Origin: Cadophora sp. MPI-SDFR-AT-0126
Taxonomy: Eukaryota > Ascomycota > Leotiomycetes > Helotiales > Ploettnerulaceae
DNA: 64,000 nucleotides
NCBI GenBank assembly: GCA_020747065.1
Contig: JAGMVK010000005.1
Coordinates: 3,153,005 to 3,217,004 of the forward strand
Reading direction: 5' to 3'
Below, in pieces: positions 45,850 to 56,622 of this stretch. The number at the start of each line of letters is the position of its first letter. The stretch's first letter is position 1. The notes beneath the pieces were generated by a model that did no database searches, was not told where the DNA came from, and saw only the letters and a list, made by a program, of their open reading frames with translations. The translations under genes and the position numbers were made by a program.

Positions 45850-46085
45850 AGGTCTGTCCCTGCGTGCCGAGACGCACCGTGTCACGAGACAAGTTTATAG
45901 TTTTGGAATCACAAATTTTTTCTTAGCAAGTCTACGAAGTTGTTATTAATATGTCACTTTCTTTAGCCATTTCTCCTTAAGGAGACCAGTTAGCAATAAG
46001 AAAAAGACTGTGGTTGATCATGCTGTTGATCGTTTCAATCACGCCACTGAGCGCCGCTTCGGCTGTTCCCCCCTGCTTAATCGCA
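45850..46085 (+). mobile_element. A-end of the HET-carrying element family (copy 2)
   Basis: Starts AGGTCTGTCCCTGCGTGCCG right after a TA (45848-45849). This aligns with the left end of the HET element (ACGTCCATCCCTACGTGCCG at 49531) and with the inverted copy ending at 41028. The shared segment continues inward about 235 bp to the motif tcggctgttcccccct (46055-46070), which recurs at the same distance inside the HET element (about 49740). The matching outer end may be at 53931, making an 8.08-kb element that encloses the CorA-like gene and the HET element. Confidence 0.65.
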
Positions 46086-46270
46086 AAACGTGGTGGGAAG
46101 CGCAAGAGTGTGGTGCCAAAGGCAGATGCGCCGGAGCCAAAGGTCAAGGTAGCGCGGATAAGCAACGCGTCAGAGTCAGCCTTGGTGGTGCAGATGAGCG
46201 AAACACCGGTTGCGGAAGACGAGATTGTGCCAAAACCATGGAGAGCCTAGTGGCGCGGATGTATTAGCGG
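46014..46270 (+). pseudogene. ORF remnant inside the element
   Basis: The + strand frame gives LIAKRGGKRKSVVPKADAPE, PKVKVARISNASESALVV and DEIVPKPWRA, a natural-looking basic/acidic linker. The minus strand instead gives IKQGGTAEAALSGVIETINS, whose homologue is preserved in the inverted copy (GGIAEAAIGGMIETID) and in the HET element (GGTAERVFNGTNGTIN). Conservation of that minus reading in three copies suggests the 3' end of a coding region pointing to the element end, but DNA conservation alone would also produce it. Not identified. Confidence 0.3.
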
Positions 46271-46489
46271 AAGATGCAAAAGATGCTGTACGAGGGATAG
46301 AGAATTAATGGACTGATCCTCAGCTTAGATCGGTTTGAGGCAGGCTCGCGCTGGCTTCGCGACCTGCTGTTGTACAGTAGAGTTGGTCTTCATTGCCCTT
46401 GTGGCACAATAATAGTAATGGTCGTACAGACAGGCAAAATAGAGATAGTGGCCAGCCTTTGGTATCCCTCTGCCGTGTTTGTCATGCCC

Positions 46490-46760
46490 GTGATTGATAT
46501 GTCCTGCGATAACCGTTGCCGCCATTGTGGTACCTGCTGTTGTGCTCGCTATCGTTGTGCCCACTGTTGTACTCGTCATCGTCATGCCCACTATTATGCC
46601 TTGTCATATGTTCTGGTGGTCGCTCTCTCCATCGTCTTGTATCGTCGTGCACACCGCCGTATTCGCAGTCGTTGCCACTGAAAACTGGAGAGGACGGTTA
46701 TCTCGTCGAAGGAAGCAACGTAGGAATCCACGGTGGCGGCGGCGGCGATAAAGGAGCGGA
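46490..46760. repeat. Low-complexity imperfect ~27-bp repeats
   Basis: Three to four diverged units of the type gt(g/a)cc(c/t)ac(t/c)gttgtgctcgtcatcgt in 46525-46610, then a GGC-rich run near 46735. Translated, they produce Thr/Val-rich or Val/Ile-rich low-complexity peptides in several frames, so the overlapping ORFs here are not convincing genes. Confidence 0.5.
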
Positions 46761-47036
46761 TTCCCTATGGATACCAGGGCTGACAACTGTACTGTAGAGG
46801 TTGATCGTTCTGTTAAGGTTCATCGCGCCGATTTTGGACAAACATCATGCCACTTTTTGCTTCCGCTTGAAAGGGTACGGTGCACCTCGGAGTATATCGG
46901 GAAAACGGAATTTTTCGGTAGCAGTCCGCCACACTCAGCCACATGCAAGTCCATAAGAGGAATTTATAAGTCTCAAGAGCAAAGAACAGACTATAAGAGG
47001 CTCCTTTTGAAGCAAAAGGGAACAAAAACAAGTTTT

Positions 47037-47122
47037 GCACACTGAAGGATTGGAACCTCTGTTCCTTTCGGAATAGCCGGTCTGTTTTGTGTGCAACGCT
47101 CTAACCACTCAGCCAAGTACAC
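47037..47122 (-). tRNA. tRNA-like sequence of type II (Leu/Ser class), probably a pseudogene
   Basis: On the minus strand, 5' GTGTACT (from 47122) pairs with 3' AGTGTGC (ending 47037) as a 7-bp acceptor stem with wobble pairs. The D arm TGGCTGAGTGGTTAGAGC fits a pol III A box, the TTCCGAAAGGAA hairpin forms a long variable arm, and GGTTCCAATCC resembles a B box. The 86-nt length suits tRNA-Leu or -Ser. By position the anticodon would read CAA (Leu), but position 33 is A rather than T, and the anticodon stem (TTGCA against CAGAC) does not pair, as is one T-stem base pair. I therefore favour a tRNA pseudogene or tRNA-derived repeat. Confidence 0.5.
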
Positions 47123-47359
47123 TGTTTATGACATGTAATCCCTTTTTTTAAGCCATATCCCTATGCACCAGCATCAGTACTGGGGATCTTGCCAAGGTGG
47201 TGAGTGCTTTGGGGTCGCTATGCTTGCTCAAGTAGTCTCATCTCGGTGCAGAAATGTGTCATAACAGTTGAAACAAATTATTCGTTCTATTCTCTTGGGC
47301 CCGTTGATGAGTTGGGAATTAGGAACGAAATATCAATCAAGGCACGAAGTGTCATCGTA

Positions 47360-49026
47360 CTACGTCTCCCTACTTTCCCGTTCAACCCACCTTCTCTCTC
47401 TCCACTCTTCTAACCTCCTCATCCATATCCTTCCAAACCCCACCACCAGTGCCGCCACAGTAACGGGCACAGCCACGCACCAGAAAACCCAAAACCGTTT
47501 CTCCCCAACTCCAAAGTCTCCACCCATGCTGAAGAATGTCGCTACGAAACTGATCGGCACGAAGAAGAACCCAAGGACAGTCAAGCGACTTAAACTTTTG
47601 CTATCCGAGATCGATTTCTCTGTCTCCATGAGATTAACATGAGAAGTGATGACGCCCATCAATTTCTCTGCCCAAGACTGGTAGTTAACCAATTTGCGAT
47701 GGAGGGCGAGGAAATTCTTCTCATGTGCTTTCGATGCCGGAGTCGGGGAGGACGATGGGTCGATGCCCAGAGAATAAAGATTATTCTCCATCTCACTCAC
47801 ATACCAATTCATCCTCCGTCTCAGCGTATTAACCTCATTCAGCGCGCCGGTAAAGCGTGCCATATACCTTTCTTTCTCCACATCACTGAGATGCGGTGCG
47901 ATCATGCGTTCAATTTCCCAGAGCATTGTCTCAAGTTCGCTGAGTATTGTGTGTACGTGCTCGAGGGTGTTCATCCAGATCGCGGCTATGATTTTGAGCT
48001 GAAAATGGGATGCTGAGAATGGAGACTCGATGGCTGAGCTGATTTGAGAGATTGAGGCGACGGTCGTCCAGTAGTAACAGATGTCGTCTAGGAGAGAAGT
48101 ACGGTAGGGTGCCCATTGAGATGTCTCTGTCACTGCGGTCATTGGCCACGGAGTGAAGTCCCGGTAGCCACGTTGGTATGGTCGGTTATTGATGTATTCA
48201 GGAGCTGAGATTTGGGATTTGCCATTCAGAAACGTGAAATTGGGTTGGTTTTGCAGGATCGGTGGGTCGAGAAGTATCACGCCTTCTCATAATCAGTCAT
48301 TGTTCACAGATATCTCACAGAAGAAGAGACAATACCATTCCATCCACCCTCCCCATCTTCCGTCGACCAAAAACTCGTATTATGCCTCACATGCCCCACG
48401 TGACCCTCCTGATTCTTCTGCTCATTCCAGGTTGGTTTCCCAAACGTAACCGGCCTCGCCACGTTCCCCAGCGTCTGCACCGCACTCGAGAAAGCCGGCA
48501 AATCCGGGTCATCAAGATACCTCGGCTCATAATACCTCAACGTGAACCCCCCTTGGGGGCTCCCAATCTCAGACGGCAGTTGAGGAGGATGCCCATTCCA
48601 TGGCCCGCCTGAATAATGCGCGTCCCGAATCTGATGCGCGAAGACTGTGCCATCAATATTCAGATACCCACCAAGGAGCTCTATGAACTCAGGAGAAAGA
48701 TCCTCGAGAAGGAATAGCCGGTTTTTACACTGGTGGAGGCTGGTGAGATAGGCGCTGAGTTTGGAGTAAGCGGATACGCCATCGCTGCTGTCGAAATCTA
48801 TTCTCACGACTGAGTGGGCGTAAAATTCCAGGACGGCGGTTCGCACGGGATAGAGTGGGCCGGGTTGGGATTTCTTTGAGACGAAGGCATTGAGGTAGTT
48901 TAATACCGGGTAGCGGTGAGTGAGGGCGGTGCAGAGCTGGAGGTAAGTCTGTTTTTGGGGTAAGTGGTCCCGAGGTGTGGGGTCGCGGGATCGAGGGGGG
49001 CGCTCTTCTTGGGAGTGAAAAGACAT
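47360..49026 (-). CDS. CorA-like membrane protein
   Basis: Exons on the minus strand are 49026-48336 and 48282-47360 (53-bp intron), giving 537 residues. A large soluble N-terminal part (LEFYAHSVVRIDFDSSDG, FIELLGGYLNIDGTVFAHQI) is followed by a long helical region (ELETMLWEIERMIAPHLSDV, NYQSWAEKLMGVITSHVNLM) and two C-terminal transmembrane helices (TVLGFFFVPISFVATFFSMG and FWVFWCVAVPVTVAALVVGF), the layout of fungal CorA-like Mg2+-transporter-domain proteins. The canonical GMN motif after the first helix is absent (FFSMGGDFGVG), so metal transport is uncertain. No stops or shifts. It sits 1.4 kb from the HET gene, inside the possible larger element. Confidence 0.85.
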
Positions 49027-49530
49027 TGTGTTATGTTCCTAATTATATCCACAGCAGTTGCTTCGCAGGAAAGTTGGTGTCTTTCACCACGGTTGTGGCA
49101 AAGTACAATGACTCGGGCTTCGGTTTTCAGCTTGGACCGACCCCTGTGCCGATCTTGATGGGTTCACCGCCAACTTTAAAATCCCAGCGACAGCGAGGAT
49201 TTCGTCCCAAGTAATTTAGCGATAGAGAGTGTAGGGGACCGTGTTTGAGATGAACACCCTTGGAAATGGGGACCCCTAATTCTACGGGACCCCTCCCACT
49301 GAGGGGTAATGTGCCAAGTGCATTCCCGGACAGCCTTAATTATAAAAGATAAATGCGCTGTAATTACTGTACCGTAACCATGACGATCGCTTGATCGGAG
49401 GTATCAACCTATGTGGCGACGTCGCATAACACAGCACTCCCTGGTCATCACAAGGCTGACAATGATTTTTCAGTATTATAGTGAGGCTCGGAAACTTAAA
49501 TCAAATTGTTCTATGAATTTAAAAGGCGTA
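49027..49530. other. Intergenic region upstream of the CorA-like gene
   Basis: Promoter side of the minus-strand CorA-like gene. No gene seen up to the element end at 49531. Confidence 0.4.
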
Positions 49531-52500
49531 ACGTCCATCCCTACGTGCCGGAAAACCCTACGTGCCGGAACGACTTTATAGGTTATGGGTCTCAAATCTC
49601 TGCCACATAAATATATAAAGTTATAATTAGTTTAATATTATTCTTTAGCTATTTCTCTATAAGGGTTCGAATTTTAGTAAGAAAGTACTATAATTGTGGT
49701 CATGTTATTAATTGTCCCGTTAGTGCCGTTAAAAACCCTTTCGGCTGTTCCCCCCTCCTTTATTATAACTATTAGGTTGTCTCTAAACTTCGGGATTATA
49801 GCACGAAGCTCCTATTAAGAAAGAATATAGCTCTAAAGTTTAAAGACATAGAGCGGAAGGAAACCTTTATGCCGGACTTATCCGAACAAAGTGGGCGAAG
49901 GTATATCATAGAAGAACGCCACACTTTAAGTCGGGTCGGTCTGTGGCTGTGCAGAGTCTTGGTAAACGAACGGCCCCCACAGCCTTGCAATCCAACTCAA
50001 CCTTGGGCATGCCCTCTAACTTACTCAACTCTCTAAAATACCTACAGAATTCGCCACCTCACAAGGTTCTGGCTAGAACGGATCGACCGCCTCCCCGCTA
50101 GCGGTGGCAATGCGCACAGGATGCCTAACCTCTATTCCTGCGAGACGAAATGCCCCCTACGGAAACAACATCGTGGTACTACGCATAATTATCCCTCAGA
50201 ATAAGCATTTGATTCGAGCGCTGCGATATTCCTATCAACAACTACTCGTAACTGGCCACCCATTCAAGTATAAAATGTATCCGTCTACAACGGAGGTAGT
50301 CAAGGGTGATTTCGGTAATCAAATTTCATGGATAAGACCCGACCCAATGCACACCCAAGACCAATCGTATGCATGGTTATGTAAACGTGCATGTCCAGGG
50401 AAATTTTGACCTTGATCGAATGCAACTATCAGCCCAGGATGATTAGTTCCCTCTTGGGCCTTGGTCGAAAAGCTGGCAAATTTAAATAAGTATACCACTG
50501 CTGAATATCGACACAACCTTCAGTGACACCTAGCCTATTGGAAATGCCATTTTCAGTTCGAATCAACATCAAGCGGTAGCCAGGTCCATCAAAAGGTTGC
50601 TTATTTCGTCCTGCTACGACCGAGCCTTTTTGTATAACGATAAAGGCATCCGATGTTTCGGGGTCAAGGCCTGGGACAATGTCATCCAGGAGTAATATCG
50701 AAGTCAATTTGGTATCAGTAAGGCGATCGCAGAGGTCCCATAGTCTCATCTTCACATTCGGAACGTGCTTTCGTCCTTTTTTCATGCTCACTATACCAGA
50801 ATTCAAGGGCAGGTAGCTGGTGAAAAAGACTAGCAGATGATTTCCCAACAAAGAATAGAGACTGAGTTCCGGGTGCTCTTTCTGAAGCTGTGCTAAGCGA
50901 TGAGGCGCAAAATATGGCGTTGTATGTCTAGATGGTTGGAGTTGTGCAAGCGCTTTCTCCATCGCGGATTTGTCAGGCTTGAAATGCTTGAGCCTAGAAT
51001 CCTTTGCGTACATCGACTTCATGTGTTGGTTAGGAGTAGATATTGGGTTCTCAAGGTCGTCTCCACGATAGATAGAAAGGACAGCCTCGCCTTGTGGGAA
51101 GTCAATGGATGGCTTGTGCTTAGTGAATTCCCAACCAACCCAGGACCAACTAGGCTGCCATAAACCGCCTCTTGAGATAGCAGAATTGCCAGACCAAGCT
51201 ATGGCATTCTCAAAAATTTTCGTTGGCAAGCCAAAATGATGCTTCCCAAGGTCTAGTTCCATATAGCTCAAGATGCCCACAAACGCGTTCAGGAAATCGC
51301 TTTTGCTTGTTAAATCACGCGCCAAGTATCCTTTTAAGAGATCCACGAGATATTTAGTAGATGAAAGTTCATCAACCGTCTTACCCGTGCTATCAATCGG
51401 GTGATCTCTGTTGTGCGCGGGGATTGGGATCAAGCTCCTGGTCCACTCTGAATGTGGAATATCAGATACACCCCAACGATCCTGATGTTTGGTGGACTTC
51501 CCGCACCATAATGCGATTGATGAGCCCATCAGAAGGAGTGATCTTCGGGAACACACCATCTCTTGTAAAGTCCAACCTCTTGTAATCCATTTAGAGGTGC
51601 GAAGTTCGTACAATGGATCAACGCAGCCCAAAGCGAAGTCCTTGCCGCGTATGCTGCACACCGGCGATGACCATGGTTGGCTCGGCGCATATCCTTTCAA
51701 ACCAGCCTCGCAGTGAGTGCCAAATACAGCTATTATCGTGAACACTGCATTCATGTAGACACCGTGCATGTGTTGCATTGTGTTCTCCATCTCCTTTGGA
51801 TCGTCTTGGACTATGCACAAGCGGTCGGTCCAGAGATACTGCTCACCCATGGCAGAAGTGAGCTCAATAGCGTTCAAGATTGTCCGTGGTAAGTCCCGTG
51901 GCAATCTGCCATGTTCGAGCCATTGCATCAAATTCTTCTCGAGCAGTTTCTTTGATTCACCTTCGCCCCTGTCGTCATATTAGCATGAATAGGCTCTGAA
52001 AGCAAAACTGATCCAATTGCTGACGAAAGACACCATACCAAACGTAGCTCAGCGCAACATATCGTGGCACTTGGCCTGGCCCAACACTATATGCCTCGTG
52101 CAGACGCCATGACTTGACGTCGATCAGCCGTAAAATATCTGGTGGATGTGCTTTCCTAGATACAACTTTTGGAGGGATGCTCTTCCTTCGCTTGAATCGC
52201 CGAAATAGCTTAATTTGCTCACGGCCGATGTCCTTGAGAAGTGGAGGTTCCAAGTCATTGATCAGTTCTTCAATCGGGCTACATGATTCCTTATGATCTT
52301 GAATACATTCTGAGATCCACGTCTTCACAAGGTCGGTATCGAGGGAGTCGATCGCTTTTTTCCAAGGTATAAAATTATTTCGGACTCCCTGGCGCACGTC
52401 AGACCCTATTGACAGGATCGTCCAAGGGGATACAATAGGCTCTGCTCTAAAATCCCATGGAGACGTCCAACGCTTCCCTGGTCTCTTCGCAGCATAGATG

Positions 52501-53676
52501 TGTATGGAAGGGAGTAAAGATCTTCCTGCCTCCCTAATTATCTCGACTCTCGCAAAATAAACGTGAGTGCCAATATCGTGCATCACCACGATCTCACGTA
52601 GGAATGTGCAGAATCGGCAGGGATCTCTAGTACTGAGGTCGATAACCCAGGCCATCCGGCATGGGAGGCTTTGATGAAGGTTTGTGAACAACGATTTAAA
52701 GATGGCTGTTTCACAAGTGTTGCATAAGTATGGCTCTACCTTCATTAGCGGGTTCTTGCCATGTTTCCAGGTCGTTTTTTGTCTTCGCCATTTCAGGTGT
52801 GCAGTACCTGACACGATTAGGGAAAGGAACAGGATGATTAGAGCAAGCATTACTGTAACTCAGTAAGTCCAGATAATGTTGGTGCCGAACAACGTTTGCT
52901 CTGTTGCGGGAGGAAGTTCACGGCATCGAAGTGGCCACCACGAGTGGAGCAAGGGCCATACAATACGCACAAGATTGTTGGTGGAGGGAATTTGGGCAGC
53001 ATCCGATATTCCATCAAACAACCTTGTTAGCTGGCGAATTCGTTGAACACGGAACGTACGGTAGCTAATGACGCTGATGAATACGTTGTATTTTGTCTAA
53101 AGATCTAAGATACAGAGATGTGGCCTTTTATGAGTAGCCCCTTGGCATATCACATGATTCTGATCCAACAGTTGAATTGCAAGGCTGCGGGGCTGAGCTC
53201 AACATGTTTGCCAAGATTCTGCATAACCATAGGGCAATAGCGATCACGTGCTGCTATTGGGATGTGCGGGGCTGGTGATCGCTTCGGTATCGATCGGCGT
53301 GGCGACCGTGTATGAATTTGTGTGCTATAGCAGTTACAAGGCTAATGATTATTTCTCCTATAGTAGTGAGGCCTTTAGAACTCAGATAGGACCTCTTTAT
53401 AAGTATAAGGGATAGTATGAGCTTAGTAGTAGAGCTGTGGTAGCGGAAGTCTATTCTACTATAAAAGAAGACTCTATACAAATCAGCGTAAGGGCAAAAA
53501 TACGAAGGTGATTTTCTAGTGGGGAGAGGTTCAGGTGTCTAAGAGTGGCCACTGAATATAACTTATAAGAAAATATAGGAGGTATTGAGTTGTGTATAGA
53601 TTTTATAATGCTTAAAGTCAAAGTACCTATCATTTTTTCCGGCACGTAGGGTTTTCCGCTACATAGGGATGGACGT
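49531..53676. mobile_element. 4.15-kb TA-flanked inverted-repeat element carrying a HET gene
   Basis: Left end 49531-49570 and right end 53637-53676 are inverted 40-bp repeats matching at 37 of 40 positions (ACGTCCATCCCTACGTGCCG, then GAAAACCCTACGTGCCGGAA; each repeat contains the CCCTACGTGCCGG unit twice, degraded once on the right). TA lies outside both ends (49529-49530 and 53677-53678), as in Tc1/mariner/pogo insertions. The interior holds the HET gene on the minus strand. The left 230 bp are related to 45850-46085 and to the inverted copy ending at 41028. I see no transposase; 53280-53640 and 49760-49990 hold only broken frames. It might be non-autonomous, or bounded by two solo ends. 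Confidence 0.65.
50429..52850 (-). CDS. HET (heterokaryon incompatibility) domain protein
   Basis: Exons on the minus strand are 52850-52039 and 51968-50429 (70-bp intron), giving 783 residues. HET motifs in order: VPRYVALSYVWGEGES (around residue 265, spanning the junction), LPRTILNAIELTSAMGEQYL, WTDRLCIVQDDPKEMENTMQ, YMNAVFTIIAVFGTHCEAGL and RTSKWITRGWTLQEMVCSRR. These proteins trigger cell death after non-self fusion in many ascomycetes; the partner here is unknown. The N-terminus is hydrophobic (MLALIILFLSLIVSG), a possible membrane anchor, before a Cys motif (YLCNTCETAIF). No stops or frameshifts, although it lies inside an inverted-repeat element among RIP-mutated repeats. Confidence 0.88.
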
Positions 53677-53870
53677 TAAAGAGCTTGTGATGGTGCTGTA
53701 GGTTAAGGGGTCTTATTTTACTCTAAATTAATGCCCTCTATAATTAGGCACAACGGCGACGACGTGATTGTAATTTTCAAAGTAGCCGAGGTTTGGACTG
53801 TTTAGGAGTGGTCACACAATAAGATTAATACAAAAATACAAGAATTTTCAATGGATTCATAAATTTAGAA

Positions 53871-54059
53871 TCAATTAAATTCAAAGTACCGATGGTTTGT
53901 CTCGTCACGGGGTGCGTCTCTCGTCGCACGGTAAGGTCCCTGGATATTTTGTCGATCTGCTAGAATGAGGGATCGGTGGACTTGACTCGGTGTTTGAGGT
54001 CGCGCCAAAGTGACAGTAGCAAGGACGACAGCAGCGTTGATGATATTGTGAAAGTGCAT
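53871..54059 (-). pseudogene. Small secreted protein whose 3' end is replaced by a transposon end
   Basis: Minus-strand ATG at 54059 follows a CAAA-rich leader typical of fungal genes. Residues 1-19 (MHFHNIINAAVVLATVTLA) form a signal peptide, then RPQTPSQVHRSLILADRQNI. From about 53931 on, the frame runs through the terminal repeat of the element family (encoding RATRDAPRDETNH) and stops at 53871 after 62 residues. So the native 3' end was lost and a new C-terminus arose from transposon DNA. Whether the product is expressed is unknown. Confidence 0.55.
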
Positions 54060-54310
54060 TTTGTAGTAAGCTTGATTTTTCTGGTTGTAGCTAATGGGTT
54101 TGACTGATTGTTTGTTTGTGTTGCTTTTGATGGGAGTTGAAGATAGTCGTGAGAATAATAGCAAATGCGACGGGTTTAATACCTTACTGTTAGGTCTTGT
54201 TTCATGAAGGTTCATAATAATGATGGATGATCTCAAAATAGCGGCATCAGAACGGGCTCCTCTTTCTGGAGCCAGATTAGGTTCCAGAAACACTGTTCTT
54301 TAGCAATTGC
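54060..54310. promoter_or_regulatory. Upstream region of the truncated secreted-protein gene
   Basis: Minus-strand promoter side with a CA/AC-rich leader just before the ATG; no specific site claimed. Confidence 0.35.
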
Positions 54311-56622
54311 ATTTGATCCTTTCTCTAAGAGAAGTAACTCTCTTTGAATATAGTAAAGCCTTAATAAATATTGCATATACATTGCAATTAGCTCACGAAG
54401 CCCCTCTAAAATCAGCTTCCTTTTTCCCTTTACTCTTCACTTGAGTTTGATCCCTAGCGCATTCACTTGGGAGCTATGAATCTCTAGATCTTCTTCTTAT
54501 TCCCTCGAATTCCACCTGAGATTCGTCTGGATATCTAGTACCTCGCGATAATTCCGCGTATTGTAAATATCACACTAATTTTAAATCCGTATGAATATCC
54601 TAGATAGTAAGAGAATCGGCTCTTATTACAGGTATACCACGAGTCACGTACCGCGGCCTTAAAACGATACGTGTTATTAGTCGATATCGATAAAATATAT
54701 ATCAACTTTATAATAGATACTGTCTATGTGAACTTCGACATCTATAACTTCGCTACTTCTTCTCTTTCCCTAACTGAAAATAACGCTAGTTTTGAACTGT
54801 TTGCTATCGACATCGAGTGGATCCAGTTCATTAGATCGAAGCGATTATGGAAAAATTTAATCGGTGCTAAGTACTTCGAGAACTTACTATTTTAGTCAAG
54901 TTTAACTAAGTTATAAAGGAAAGTTGCGAATCAAAGCTATTGTGAAGGAGTAGAGTAGTGCCGTCAAGTGCATAGTAAATAGGGGAATAACTCGCGTGTA
55001 GATTAATTAGGCAATGGAAGTAAGAGGAAGAAGATAATAATTACTAGTCTAGTAGCGCTAATTTATTTATTTATAGCTGGAATAGAAAAATAAAAACCCT
55101 TATAATAGGCCTTTGACCCTACTATATATATTCCCCCCTAGTTTAGTAATTATTCCTTAATTATAATAATTCTATATATAGTATAAAGAAGTTAAGAAAA
55201 GAAGAGCTAGTTTTATACTTTAAGCCTTAGGTCACTGAATTATATACTCCTTATTCTATCTTTATATACTTCCTTTATAAATAATAAACCGTTCTTTAGT
55301 ACTTCTTAAAGCACTTCCTTACTTAGCTTATCTATATTCGCCTCTACTTTAAGTATAAGTAGTTCTAATATATTTACTCTCTCTTTAAGAAAGTAATAGG
55401 ATTTTTCTTTAAATACTTTTTTCTTAATTCTACGTACTATCTTAAATACCTCTAATCCTACTCTTAGTACTTTCCTTTTTTAATCCTTAATATACTTATA
55501 CGCTATCTCCTAATTACTCTTAAGTATAATATTTCTTTATACTACTACTATTAGTGAACTCCATTTATAATAAGTAATTTAAGTAGTAGATAAGGCCCTT
55601 AAGCCGGATACCTCTATTATAGTAATGAACTTAAAGGGAATTGCACTATACTAATTAAGTAACCTAAATAGTATAGCTTATAAAGCAGTGAAATCCCTAT
55701 AAGTATTAGCTAGATCTTACTATGAACTACCTTTTACTACTTTAAGAGACTCCTTATTATCTTATATAGTAATAAACTAGGGTAAAAGCGTTTATTAGAT
55801 AATTGTAGTAGAACTGGAGGACTTATATAGGATCTTAAGTAAAGTAATATATATATCTCCCCTACTATATAGCGTTTTAACTTAATCTATCCCTAGTACT
55901 TTAGTATCTTCTTGTGTAAAAATCTAGTTTGTAATCTAGTATATATAGTAATTAATATCTTACCCCCTAGCCTTAACTTACTCCTACTATTCACTTAACT
56001 TATATTATATCTTCTTATAGATAAAAGTATAGTTAACTTTATCCTCCTAATTTAGTGAAATACTTCCTTAAATTATTGTAGTCTCGCGATTAGTTATTAG
56101 AGCTTACGGAATATTAATATTAATATAATAGAAGTAAGTATTATCTCCTGGAATAATATACTTAGTGTAGTAGAAGTAGCTAACTAGCTTCTATACTTTA
56201 TTAAGGCGAAGGGTAATATAAAGTATATAATACGTAGGGTCTTAATATATAAGTTACTAAGTAACTGAAAAGAATATATTATATAGTTATCTAATATTCT
56301 TCTTACTATTAATTTCCTAAAGATAGTGCTAATATATATTAGTTTTCTCTAAAATCTTATTACTTAGTAGCGAGTTAAACTACTATTTAAAAAGACTATG
56401 AATAATCTACTTATTCTACTCTTATTATAGTAATATTAATAGGTCTTAAGAGTTTAGGATTAGTTTCTAATTAAACTTAAAGATAGGTACTTCTCTTTAC
56501 TACTAGAACTTATATAGCTTAAGTTTATTTGAAGGCTTAAGTAGCTAATTAACTAGCTGAAACTAATTATATATCTCTAGATCTATCTTTAGTTTTCTTA
56601 TTTCTAATCTCTAGTTATATAT
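54311..56622. repeat. AT-rich, ORF-free subtelomeric DNA
   Basis: Very rich in TA steps, with stops in all frames. Looks like heavily RIP-mutated repeat. The frame 54671-54895 is a chance AT-rich ORF. I could not assign a transposon family. Confidence 0.55.

Noticed and set aside
46325..46797. Several overlapping ORFs of 60-103 codons
   Set aside because: They are different frames of a low-complexity repeat; none has a plausible start, domain or consistent composition.
50104..50409. 101-codon + strand ORF next to the HET gene
   Set aside because: No domain or compositional sign of coding, and no conserved counterpart in the other copies of the element. Probably chance.
54671..54895. 74-codon + ORF in the AT-rich region
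   Set aside because: Composition follows the AT-rich DNA (Ile/Asn/Phe/Tyr); no domain and no neighbours in frame.
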